64,000 bases of DNA. Source: Micropterix aruncella. Its lineage: Eukaryota; Arthropoda; Insecta; Lepidoptera; Micropterigidae. The position numbers were made by a program, and so were the translations under genes. The stretch spans positions 26,786,418-26,850,417 of the forward strand of contig OX155952.1 of the NCBI GenBank assembly GCA_944548615.1, given 5' to 3'. The notes below the pieces were generated by a model. That model saw only the letters and a program-made list of their open reading frames with translations. It did not search any database and was not told the origin of the DNA. Below, one piece after another: positions 39,298-49,570 of the stretch; within the stretch, counting starts at the first letter, position 1, and the number at the start of each line of letters is the position of its first letter.

Positions 39298-39689
39298 GTG
39301 CAAATAAGGATAATCACAAAAAACATAGCTTTACGATCTTCTTTCTCCTAGGGGGTTCTAATAGATTTAATATTTATTTACAAATGTTGTTTTTAAGTTG
39401 TTAAATTATATATTTTTATATTTATTGTTTTTATTATCGCCATCTAGCGGTTGAAGATTATACTACAATGTAAGAGCTCCGCGATTTGAAAACGAGCGCA
39501 GGGTAGTGCGATTACAATCCAAAAGATGCCGCTGTTTTTAAAATCTATTATCGACATCTAGCGGGCGATTCTGATACTACTGACGTAAATCGCAGTTGCG
39601 TAGTGCAATCGAAATCCGGTAGATAGAGCTTTACATTATTTTTAAATAATTTAAATATTCATCGGGTGAGGTCGGCAAATCAGCTGGTA

Positions 39690-39960
39690 TCGCAGATCAC
39701 GTAGTCCTCGTCTCGACGTGATCTTCCGGGCGTGCAGAGCCATGGGGCGGCGAGCCCGTAATTTCATGTAAATTGGCTCGTTACTGGTCCGCCGAATGAC
39801 GTGCTTAACAACTTAGATAAGTAAACAAACGAGCTTTTTTCCCGTCCGATTCGTCAGGGAAATGGCCGCCCCGCGGACTGCAATTTACTGGATAATTTCA
39901 GTTTAATTGCAGGCGCTGAGAAACAAGACGAGAGCTGAGCATAATGTGGATACATACAGA
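39690..39960. promoter_or_regulatory. Candidate regulatory block downstream of gene B
   Basis: Balanced base composition and single copy in the window, with AAATTGG, TTAGATAAG (GATA-type), TAAACAAAC (forkhead-type) and TTTAATTGC (homeodomain-type) motifs close together. It has no open frame. It looks like a conserved element rather than decayed transposon, but this rests on appearance only. Confidence 0.25.
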
Positions 39961-40109
39961 GATCATATTATCTATTGTTGTCGGGTATTTCTTTGGTAGT
40001 CACGGGTTTTTGATATTTATTTTACACACTGCCTTAGTTACATGGGATTGAGAATAAACAACGGCGACCAACCTAAGAAAACCACTATCCACTCTCAATC
40101 GTTCAGAAT

Positions 40110-41065
40110 GTGTAATAGCTCAGCCAGATCAGCCTGTCCATAGTCCCTGGGAGCTAGTTAGTTAGTTAGTTTGACTGGGCTTTTTCCCGCACTTGGCCTC
40201 TTGATTGGGCCGTTGTGCGTGGCTCATGTTTCCATTTATGTTACTTCAGCCAACCCAGGCTGTCCCAGAAGGTTAGCAGCCTGTTTGGGTTGCTACAGGC
40301 CTCCGGGAGAGATGCTGGAGATTGTAGTATTCTTGCCCGTTGCTCTGCCACGCTCCTGCATTCCATGAGCACATGCTGTGGCGTTTCTTCTTCCTCCATG
40401 CATCCTCTGCATAGAGGGCTGTCTGTCACACCTATGGTAAACAGGTGTTTGTTTTCCTGGGAGCTAATGGGCACTGTTGCAGTTTAACCACTAAAACCCA
40501 TATGTTCAGGGTCAGTCAAACTCACAGGTCAACACCCATCCGTCGGCCTCCACGTAGAAGTGCAAGCCTGGGTAGGGCTCTGGCTTGCGGGCCAGTTTCC
40601 CGCAGAATTCAACCTTCGGGCGATCCTGGACGGTTTGCGCACTTCTACGTGGAGGCGGCGGCGTCAGCCAATCGATTGTGCATTCTTACCGACAGCCGGG
40701 GGAGTCTGGAAATAGTACTGTTTCCTATAGAGCGGGGGTAGTTGTTCACCTTACGCCAACTGCTTCTGCAACGACCAATCGGCTACCAAACCCGGGTGAA
40801 GAGCCGGGCAAAGGATGCCGTGGTCCGCGATAAATTCGGTAGACACCGTTTCACCGCTGCGTAAGGGAGAGGACCGCGCTAGCGACCTCGAGCCTCTAAC
40901 CAGTCAGGAGGCAGGAGGTATCCTGCAGGTTAATTCCAGATGGAGATATCCTTCCAAACTGCTAGTGAGGGGGCGAGGCTGCGCGCTAGGGTACCGTTAG
41001 GTGGCCTCTGACGCGCATGTGGCGTAAATAGACAGTGGATTGTTTTTCGTCCAAGTCTTCTTTCT
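40110..41065 (+). repeat. R2 repeat, copy 6 (long, interrupted)
   Basis: The body runs from 40467, with AACACCCATCCGTCGGCCTC, GCGTCAGCCAATCGATTGTG, TTTCCTATAGAGCGGGGGTA and GAGAGGACCGCGCTAGC. A short front part at 40110-40156 is split off by the inserted element 40157-40455. Confidence 0.75.
40157..40455 (-). mobile_element. 5'-truncated non-LTR retrotransposon with target duplication
   Basis: The minus strand encodes the last 77 or so residues of a polyprotein, including CRGCMEEEETPQHVLMECRS, a zinc knuckle, ending at a stop. A (GTTA)n tail lies at the 3' end of the element (40157-40170 on the + strand). CCTGGGAGCTA flanks it on both sides (40146-40156 and 40456-40466). This is a clean target-primed insertion of 299 bp into R2 copy 6. 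Confidence 0.85.
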
Positions 41066-41149
41066 GCTCTCACCCCAAAGAAGACAGAACACTTCTCGAT
41101 GTGACTGGTTTGCCCGTTGTAGTTGATAGCTCTAGCTGTCCCTAGTCCC

Positions 41150-41780
41150 TGGTATTACTATTGATAAAACTCCCTGGGGGTGACGGGTTCGCCGGTTGAC
41201 GTGTTCGCCTCCAAGTGTCGATAGTCCCTGGTAGGTAATGGTTCTAGTGCAGTTTGGGACCTGCTCGTTATTTCTGGTCAGCTCAACTCACGCTTCAGCT
41301 CCTATCCAGTAGCCTCCCCGAAGAAGGTACTCCGGCAATGACTGTGTCCCATGCCACGACAGGTAGATCAGTTTCCGACTGTACACTGTCACGACAGCGT
41401 CAGCCAATCGACTGTACACTTCGGAGGTGTCTGGAGGCCATATACTATTTCCAAAGCAGCGGGGGTGGATGTTGACCGCTCTTGAATCGAGTCGTTGGCC
41501 ACCCGATGCCGAATGGTAGACGGGTAAAGGGTGTGGCAGTCCGCGATAAATTTGAACTGAATTACCGCTTACATTAGGTAGAGCTTGCACAAGCGACTTT
41601 GAAACCGTAACCAGGCGAAAGGACGGAGAAATCCCGCCAAATCTGGTAGTCAGGGCGCGAGGTCGGCCCGCTGTTTTCTCTTCTCAGTGCCTCCCAGTAA
41701 GGCGTCAGCATCTGACCGGTTTGTGGCGTTTTGTCCCAAAGTCTCTACGATCACTGTAGGTTGCAAGAACGATAAATATG
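41150..41780 (+). repeat. R2 repeat, copy 7 (divergent subfamily)
   Basis: It shows AGCGTCAGCCAATCGACTGT, AAGCAGCGGGGGTGGATGTT, CCGCGATAAATTTGAACTGA and GGCGCGAGGTCGGCCCGCTG. It stands head to tail with copy 6. Confidence 0.65.
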
Positions 41781-42284
41781 GTTATACTTTTCTGTCATTG
41801 ATGTGATCAACACATCAATGTCCCGTACTAGGTGACCTATCTTTCCTACTCTCGATACATAAGAGTTGAGCTTATTCTTGAAAAGGTATATGCCTAATTA
41901 AGTAAATAAAATAATTAGTTTTTATGTGAAATAGGTTAAACATTATTAAATAAGTCTGATACATATTTAAAAGCAATCGTAGCAATTTGTAAAAACATCG
42001 TTTCACTGGTTTTTAAGTATGGAAGCTTTTTAAAGACGTTTTCACGTCAACGAGTAGAATCTTTACGGCCCATTTCAGGCCCAATGTGCCCAGTGATAGT
42101 CCTCCTAGAGCCATTCTTGGGAAATTGATGATTTTCTAATGTTTTCTGCGGCTAAAGGAGAAACATAGACCGTTTTAATGGCTTTTATTAAGATAGTCTA
42201 ATAGTTAAAAAATAACGCAATTGGTGTGGCGAAGTCCCTTATTTCTTAATATTCAACTCATTGGCAGCTGGTGGATAAGTGTTG
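41781..42284. other. Spacer without recognised content
   Basis: Nothing identifiable apart from a short TGATGTG/CACATCA inverted pair near 41800. Confidence 0.35.
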
Positions 42285-42560
42285 TGAAAGCACTTTTTTT
42301 TTCGAGATGAAAACGAAAATATCCATTTTGAGCTCCCCCCCTCCCTAAATCGATTAAGACCATTTCCAGATTGGTCTGTCCGAGTGGTATGTCTGTCTGT
42401 CTATGTTTGAATATTCCTCCACGATAGCACCCAAACGCTTAATCCGACTGAGCTGAAATTTGGCATGCAGACATACTTTGGTCATGGCAAGAGTTGAATA
42501 GGTGGTTGTGGTTGAAATCGGGCCACCAGGAGGCGCACCACTCATATTTTAATATCGAAA
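42285..42560 (+). repeat. 330-bp dispersed repeat, copy 4
   Basis: It shows TTTCGAGATGAAAACG, AATCGATTAAGACCATTTCC, ATTCCTCCACGATAGCACCC, GAGCTGAAATTTGGCATGCA and GAAATCGGGCCACCA. It is followed directly by the repeat shared with 10480-10790. Confidence 0.7.
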
Positions 42561-42584
42561 TATTAGACTTAAAGACTTGATGGC

Positions 42585-42840
42585 ACACAGATTCCGAAAC
42601 CTCATATGCCTGGAATATCTCATATACAAGCTACACTAATAATATTTAAATTCCGTCATACACTTTAATGAAATAATAACGCCAGCTCTTGGCGCTTGGC
42701 CCGATCCCGCCCCTATCCGAGAAGCGAACCGCACTGCCCGAGACGTCGCAATGGAACCCGACCAGGATCGTCCACCGGCTGGCTGAGAGACGGCGTTCAT
42801 CGACTGATTTTTAAAACCGATTTTTTTCGTAGCAATACAT
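42585..42840 (+). repeat. Dispersed repeat shared with 10480-10790
   Basis: ACAAGCTACACTAATAATAT and the GC-rich block with GAGAAGCGAACCGCACTG correspond to the inverted copy at 10480. It is probably the 3' part of a composite with the 330-bp repeat. Confidence 0.5.
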
Positions 42841-44254
42841 AGTAATATATTATGGTAAGTGGGTACGTCTAACAAAAGATTTATAAAACAAAAGCTGCAA
42901 TCCACACATGCTTTCTATAAGCTGGGTGATTTTTTTGAGCATGCCAATTCTTTGAAATGGGAATAACATTAATATGTAACTTTCAGGTACCTCATTTTAG
43001 TTTTTATTATTTAATTATAATATTATGAATTTAATATTTAATATGTAGATTACAATGTGTAATGTAACATACCTGATCATATACATACGTTGTTTTTTTC
43101 CAATTTTGTTTCGATACTTCCAATTGTGTGATTATTTTTTGTATAAAGTGCTTGATGACTATTAATATTCTTATAATAATAATCTATTTTATATGTATAC
43201 TCATGTACATGGATTCAGCTCTATTATTTAAAAAAAAAAAAATATTTGTCTGTCGTGTAAAGCCGACTTTAGTCAATGCTATTGTTGAATTAATATTTAT
43301 GCTTAAATAGTTTTATATCTACATATACACTGACGAATTCTAATATGCGATAATTAGCTTTAATTCCTAATTCATGCTGTTATTGAATATTCTGAATAAA
43401 TAAACTGAATACTGAATACTGAATACTGAATACATACTGAGCAAAATACTTAAACTCTTTTATTACTGTTATTATTATATGTTATACCTATGGTTATTAT
43501 TCAACCGACGGACATCTTTATATTATAGCAATTATTGGTAGTTACATATACCGAATCGTACAAAACTAGACCTGCAGATGACATTTTATTACGCTTGTAC
43601 GTAATTAGTCAGTTTTTTTCATTTAATTTTATAATATAATTTATAATAGTTGTATAATAGTAATTTATATTTTATAGTTTATGAAGTTTTATAAAACTTA
43701 GTTTTTTACTTTCGTTCATAGTCAGTGAGCATATCTAAGTTGAGGACCGTTTTCTCAAAATGATGCATCAGGTTTTTTTAATCAAAAATGTGTTTGTAAT
43801 GGTTTCGTGTACTTCTCTCGGAGCCGAAGACATCAGGGAAATGAAATTTCCAGATAACGATACAAAAACCTTTCTTAGCAGGCGCAAAATGTGAGTTTTT
43901 TCAGTGATATCTATAGATAATCTTTGATTCAGGGTCTTGATCACAGAATCTTTGATTCAAAAAATGCATGATATTAACGATGATATTAAATACACAGACA
44001 TATTAGGAAATAATAATAAAGAGACCCTACCAAGATACTAGCTACTACTAAGTCGAGGAACGAAGTATTATAAAATTGACAATATTGTAATTACTATCGA
44101 AGTTTTTGCCAAAGCGATGCATGTACTGCAAACGTATCGTTTTGATAACAAATTGCACTTTTATAAATAAGGTATTAAAGAAGATTTGTATTTATCATTA
44201 TCAGTATGCGTTTATATTTATTGATATGTGACGTAAGAACTTACAATTCTTTAC
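42841..44254. other. AT-rich spacer
   Basis: No gene recognised. A short tandem repeat of ACTGAAT lies at about 43402-43435. Confidence 0.45.
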
Positions 44255-44450
44255 AAATAAGATAAACAGGAATTTACAGCTTGAATTTTGTAGCACCCGA
44301 CGTTTCGGCGATGTTGACTGCCTCAGTCTACCCTGGACAACGGCGGTTGCAACATCGCCGAATCGTCGGGTGCCACAAAATTCACACGGTAAATTCGTTT
44401 TTATCTTATCTATAATGTCAAAAAACCGCGAGAGTCTTCGATTTCATATT
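44255..44450. repeat. Penelope-like palindromic repeat, copy 3
   Basis: A palindrome with a shortened left arm. Right arm: GACAACGGCGGTTGCAACAT, CGCCGAATCGTCGGGTGC, ACGGTAAATTCG, and outer end CGCGAGAGTCTTCGATTTCA. Confidence 0.7.
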
Positions 44451-44739
44451 ACAATATTTTTTTAAAAATTAAAATGTAATTCTTAGAAAACGTTTCACGA
44501 ATTGATTACCCTTTAACTATGCGATTATTGCTGATATATCATTTAGAGACAACGATCCTCAATTAGCTTGATTTCAGCTTATTTGCTACCAAGCTCGTGG
44601 CATTACCGAACAATTCACTTCAAAGAGTGTTCTTCATATTGTTTTGGATCGGCCAAGAAACTTGAATCAATATCCAACTCCATCCATAGCAGACTGCCCG
44701 TTATGAACTGGCTTCTAGTAGGTATTAAAAAAACCCTCA

Positions 44740-45020
44740 TGATATTCGTTCGTGCTGCAATTAGGTGTAGCAGACGACGCACGCATGGCTCCAGTGCAGC
44801 GTCTCGAAGCCTGGTTTCATCTCATCCCATCCCATCTTACGTGCGTACGATAATTAGCGTCCGGGTGGTCCGGCAATACGGCAATTAACCCCATCATCAT
44901 TTTCCTTACACAAACAACAGTCCGCCGATTCGGATCTGCGATGGACGAAAAATGCGGCAAGCAGCCACGCCCTGATCAGTGCGCGTCGTGTTGCCCGATG
45001 GCCTCGTTGATGGGTGACAG
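44740..45020. promoter_or_regulatory. Candidate regulatory block with homeodomain-type sites
   Basis: GCAATTAGG, GATAATTAGCG and GGCAATTAACC occur within 140 bp in a GC-balanced, single-copy stretch with no convincing frame. This resembles insect conserved non-coding DNA. Only cross-species comparison could confirm it. Confidence 0.25.
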
Positions 45021-45398
45021 CTGCAGACTACAGAAGAATCTTATTACAGAGTTTCTTAAGCAAAGCAGGAAAGGCTGTGTATTTATACTGACTGGGTTCC
45101 GCATTTTCTGAAAAAGAAGATTCAAATTATTGGACGTGGAACCATTTGCAATCAGGAAGATGGTAAAGAGTACTTCGGAACATTATAATTAAAATGTATC
45201 AAACAACATCAATATATTTTATGTAACTGACTCATGTACCACTTAATAAAGTGCTTATTGATTATTGTTTTATGCAAACTTATCACACTCCCTTTTATAT
45301 CCTGCTTAAAACCCTTTGAATATTCCTTATCAACTCATTTGAAGTTGATGTCATTCACATGTTGATGTCATAAGTTGTCAAGATCAATCGCATTAATA

Positions 45399-45833
45399 GA
45401 ACACGAATCGCCTATACCACAGTATAATAACACCCAGTAAGTTCACTCAAGAGCTACAAGGTAATGCGGGAAGAGGGTGCGACGGAAGTGGGGCCAGGGG
45501 TAAGTCATATCACGTCCTTAAGCCCATAGTTGCGGCGCTGTGGGCTGTGACGCGCTGTGGGCGCAGTTTGTGTCCGCTCTTACTATTACTTTTTTGTGGA
45601 GATTTACGAGTCGACGCCATATGGTATTCTCAGAATAAATCGGTAGCATAATAGCATCTGCGTCGCCGGGGCACCGTAAATGTGGCCGGGACGATGCTTC
45701 AAGAAGAAGAAGAGTAACCATATTACGATTTGTGGTAGCCCTTAAGATTCCTGACGTCACTTGCTTCGATTTCAATTTTGTTCTAAGAGAAGCTACTGTC
45801 TAGTATACTGTGGCTATACGGTGATTCGTGTTC
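45399..45833. mobile_element. 435-bp MITE flanked by TA
   Basis: Imperfect terminal inverted repeats of about 30 bp. Left GAACACGAATCGCC...CCACAGTATA, right TATACTGTGG...GGTGATTCGTGTTC, with TA on both sides (45397-45398, 45834-45835). The interior is GC-rich, without coding capacity. TA flanks suggest a Tc1/mariner relation. Confidence 0.7.
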
Positions 45834-46051
45834 TATAATTTTATGAATATCGTTTCATATATTAACTGCCCTACCTTTGGGTTATTATTCGAAAAGTAGG
45901 TGAGAAATCGTCGTTTTTTTTTCATTAGATTCCTTAATAACAATACTTGTTTAGAATATACCAGACAATTCTTTTACACAAGAGACCCATGTATTTCCCT
46001 TTTTAGTATTTAAAATTTTAGGAACAATTTGACTCTGGAGCGTACTCGGAA

Positions 46052-46106
46052 GTACGTGATACGGGTTGTTGCGTTCGGGCGGTAATCTAGCGACCGTATC
46101 ACGTAC
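46052..46106. repeat. Inverted repeat, 13-bp perfect stem
   Basis: GTACGTGATACGG at 46052-46064 pairs with CCGTATCACGTAC at 46094-46106 across a 29-nt loop. Not part of any other recognised element. Confidence 0.7.
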
Positions 46107-46429
46107 GTTCGTATAGGTAGGGCGGTTAGTTATTTCCTTATTATTGGTATAGCTTGCTTAGGGAAATATTGCGATTATTTTGATTTTCTAAAATATTTTT
46201 TGAATTGTTATCTAACTAATTTGAATATTGTTTCTATTTTTGGGGTATTGTTTTCGCTATAGGTTAAATTAGGTTTGGTAAGCTACATTATTTTATTATT
46301 ATTATTTTGGTAGGTGCATTTTGTAAACTATGTATATTTCACCTGTATAAAATATAGTGTAGACTATAATGTATGATTGTCTTTAATTTATATTGTGACC
46401 GTTGTTTTTATTACTATTTGTTTATTAAC

Positions 46430-46665
46430 AACTGAGGGCGTAGTGGTTAGGCCGCCTGATCTTATATTGTAAGGTTCCGGGTTCGTTACCATTTTCCGTT
46501 GGGATAAAATTAACGGAATCGCATTTTTATCGGATTTTTTTCGACCGTCTGTAATAGCGAGATACGCGCGATAAGCACGTGTAACACACATGTTACACGC
46601 GCACTTACATATAAACACTTCACAGTAGGGTTGGTTGTAAGAGGTTGTCGTATGATAATAATCAC
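46430..46665 (+). mobile_element. tRNA-derived SINE, copy 1
   Basis: The head has a polymerase III box A (TAGTGGTTAGGCCG) and a damaged box B (GGTTCCGGGTTCGTTACC). The body contains GGGATAAAATTAACGGAAT and ACACATGTTACACGCGCA and ends in GTAAGAGGTTGTCGTATG. Copies 2 and 3 share this order. Confidence 0.75.
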
Positions 46666-46689
46666 ATCCATTTTAAATTAAACAGTTGA

Positions 46690-47100
46690 TACAAACAAAC
46701 TATTTTATATTGTTAGATATATCCATTTTGATTACGTAAAGTATTTTTTTCGACTATTCATTATTTTCTTGATTATGGTTTACAGGGAATAATATTGTTT
46801 ATCCATCTGTTGGACTGTTTATCCTTCTTTTGGATTTATTTTTAATACTTGATTTATTTTGTAGACAGTGTTTCTATATTTTAAAAACACGGACTATAAT
46901 GTTTGATCGTGTCTAATTGATTATTAAGTATTTTAGGGAACATTGCTCAAATGCTAATGCTAATGCTGTAACTAAATTGACGTATTCCCATGACATAAAC
47001 ATTCTGAAACTAATTAATATGATTATTATTAAGATATTTACACCTCCTAGCACCATAGTCAGCAACAGCTGCAGTTTGCAACACAACCCTTGCTGCCACC
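46690..47100. other. AT-rich spacer
   Basis: Nothing recognised except a short AATGCTAATGCTAATGC triplet-type repeat near 46950. Confidence 0.4.
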
Positions 47101-47106
47101 TCGTAT

Positions 47107-47235
47107 TATATAAGCAAACAATGCTTCGATTCCGATCAGCCTCATAAGCTCATAAAGAATAACATGATCAAGCGGGCGGACATATTTCAACAACAATGAG
47201 AGCGAGCCTTGTTATTACGTGGTTATTTGCTCAGG
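47107..47235 (+). promoter_or_regulatory. Candidate promoter and signal-peptide first exon
   Basis: TATATAAG is at 47107-47114 and TCAGCC at 47136-47141, with the A (47138) 31 bp from the first T. ATG at 47196 begins MRASLVITWLFAQ, hydrophobic enough for a secretion signal, and GTAAGT follows at 47236. That is the layout of a short first exon of a secreted-protein gene. If the donor is not used, the frame continues to a stop at 47355-47357, giving a 53-aa peptide. Exon 2 was not found; the intron would contain the nested Harbinger/hAT insertion at 47694-49228. Confidence 0.35.
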
Positions 47236-47693
47236 GTAAGTGCACCGGAGTCATCGCAGTCATCGGACGTCCGAGCGATGATAATCCGCGGACCGCTCTG
47301 GACCCACCGGAGAATGCTCTCGGGCCAACATTAAGCTTGATTGCTTTTCGACGGTAAACTGCTTCTTTGTTTTTGAAGCGAATCTGTCCGCTGTTCTGTC
47401 ATTAAGCGCATTATGGACCGGCAATGGTCTACTGAGTAATTTCGTTGTTGGAACCGCTTATCTACTGAGCGACTTTTACCGTCTGCTCAACTCGTAAACA
47501 TTATTACTTTAATATTATTATTTTTAATTTATTTCAGAAAAATGCAGCATTATACGGTGTTTCATTACATCTTGAAGAATTATCTGAAATAAACCAATGA
47601 ATGTTTGACAATTATTCAAATATTGAGAGGAAAGTTAAATACATTCGGGAGCAACCGGGTCTCCAACATAAACATTAATAACTTAGAAACTAA

Positions 47694-49228
47694 GGTCGGC
47701 CATACACGGACTGCTTGAAGCAGTCAGGACCGACTGCTTCAAGCTGCGACTGCATAGTGAAATACAATCTTCTAGTAGTGATGGGCCTGATTCTCAATTT
47801 TAAATCACGCAACGATCACGTTACTGGTATTTTATCACGCGTGATAATAACTGCTACTCGTGATTTTCGTGATTGTACTGAAATGTACTGTGAAACGTTA
47901 AGTAACAAAGTTTCGTCAATGTGATAACTGATAACAGAAACGCGCATTATATTTGCTTAATATTTATTAGTAATTAGAAGAATTCGCGTTCAGAAAGATT
48001 ATCTCTCTCGCTCTTTTGGTGCTAAGCCGAGTTCGTCTTTCTGAAATAATGTAAGCCACTTGTCCCCAAAAGTTACTTTATTGCTTTAACAAATCATGAG
48101 CAAACTCATTTACACGAACGATTACGACACGAGCGATAACAGTGTCCAAATTCACGTTACGTACGAAATGAACGCGCCACTCATCAGTCATCGTCCAGCC
48201 GGCGCGCGCGGCGCGGGCGTTCGCCCAGAACGAATGGCAGATCACTGATCCACTGATCATATCACTGATCCACTGATCGCCGATCACGTCTAGTGATCTA
48301 AGAATGAACGAAACCAAATGAACGGCTCACCGATCATCGTTCAGTGGCGCGCCGCGCGGTCGTTCGACGGCGATCAGTGAGAACGGCCAATCACTGATCA
48401 GTGATCGGTCGCGTCGTAGCGGCGCTGAGTGATGGCAACGCGGTGCTATTCGTAGCCGTGATTCAAATAGCATGTTCTTTCAAATTCTCGTAACGCGTTC
48501 TTCGTGATTGCAAATATCACACGTTATTGTTATTGCTATTCGTGATCACACCCATCACTATCTTCTAGTGATCGGCATACACGGACTGCTCAAGCAGTCG
48601 CGACCGCTTCGAGCGGTCAACAGCATGATGAAATTTAATCGTGCAGTCGAGCAATTGCCAGACATACACAGACTGCTCTGGAGCAGTTATCCCCTGCGAC
48701 CTTCACTCATCCGCCCAGCGTCGCGTCTGCCACCGTCTACGAACCCGATGATGTTATCTCTAATATTTCGAGGAATCAAAATTTACTGAAATAAGGTTAT
48801 GATTTTTTTTATACCTCAGTGTTACAGTTAGTCTTTCTTCTACTGGGATACTTCTTCTTTTAATGGTGTCTTGACGTTTAATGTTATCCTTCAGTATATT
48901 GTATAATTCGTCAAACAAAGATTAAAACTTCTAAGTTCTAAGTTCCATAAACCAGTGATGAAATTTTCCATGTCTCAATTCCAAAATTGTAGGAACCCAG
49001 TTTTTTTTAGCTTTCTACTCCGTCGTCTGCGACTGAGCAAAAGCAGCACCAGTAGTGCCTCTTTCTCAAAATCCATATCGCGATTGCAGCTGAATTGTCA
49101 ACTGCTCAAGCGGTTGAACGCGACTGCTCGAGCAGTTGGCAGTGACCGCTCGAGCAGTTGACAACGACTGCTCGAGCGGTCCTTGTATATCGTTCAATGA
49201 ACTGCTCGAGCAGTCCGTGTGGTAGAAC
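47694..49228 (-). mobile_element. Decayed PIF/Harbinger-type element (outer, nested)
   Basis: The left end GGTCGGCCATACACGGACTG and the right end CAGTCCGTGTGGTAGAAC are imperfect inverted repeats, flanked by TAA on both sides (47691-47693, 49229-49231). Near the right end the minus strand (49076-48975) encodes MDFEKEALLVLLLLSRRRRS, the typical N-terminus of insect Harbinger transposases, followed by a stop after 33 codons. Both subterminal regions are packed with CTGCTCGAGCAG-like palindromes. A hAT element (47776-48560) is inserted within it. Confidence 0.6.
47776..48560. mobile_element. Non-autonomous hAT element with 8-bp target duplication
   Basis: Ends are TAGTGATGGGCCTGAT and ATCACACCCATCACTA, a terminal inverted repeat matching at 14 of 16 positions. 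TCTTCTAG is duplicated exactly on both sides (47768-47775 and 48561-48568), the 8-bp signature of hAT. The interior has many CACTGATC/GATCACT motifs and no transposase. It is 785 bp long, inserted in the Harbinger element. Confidence 0.9.
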
Positions 49229-49431
49229 TAAGAATGCTAGGTTATTCAAAAAAAGTATTTTACATAAGCACTGTTTAATACTACTCAACTAAAATGAATA
49301 AAACTTCTTGTTTGATTTAAAGTAATGCTATCAAAATAGCCTAAAAACAAAATATTTTTTTTTTGTAAATCAAGCTAAAAATGCACTTCATTTGTTTATG
49401 GTTTTGTTTCTGAACTGTCACAAAATATATA

Positions 49432-49570
49432 TACGAGTATAAAAAGCGTTCCTGGTATTCAATATTCATTATTAATGTGTCAATTATGTAACGTATAGCC
49501 ATTCTTTTTAAGGTTATAGGCTCCGAGATATCAATGTTTCTATTGGTGACCCGGAATCATTGCTCTCGTG
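49432..49570 (+). other. Possible LTR-retroelement 5' end trace
   Basis: TATAAAAA at 49438, TCATTA 30 bp later, then about 75 bp on ATTGGTGACCCGGAATCATT, similar to the LTR/primer-binding junction of insect BEL or Gypsy elements. No gag or pol follows, so a solo or truncated remnant at best. Confidence 0.25.
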
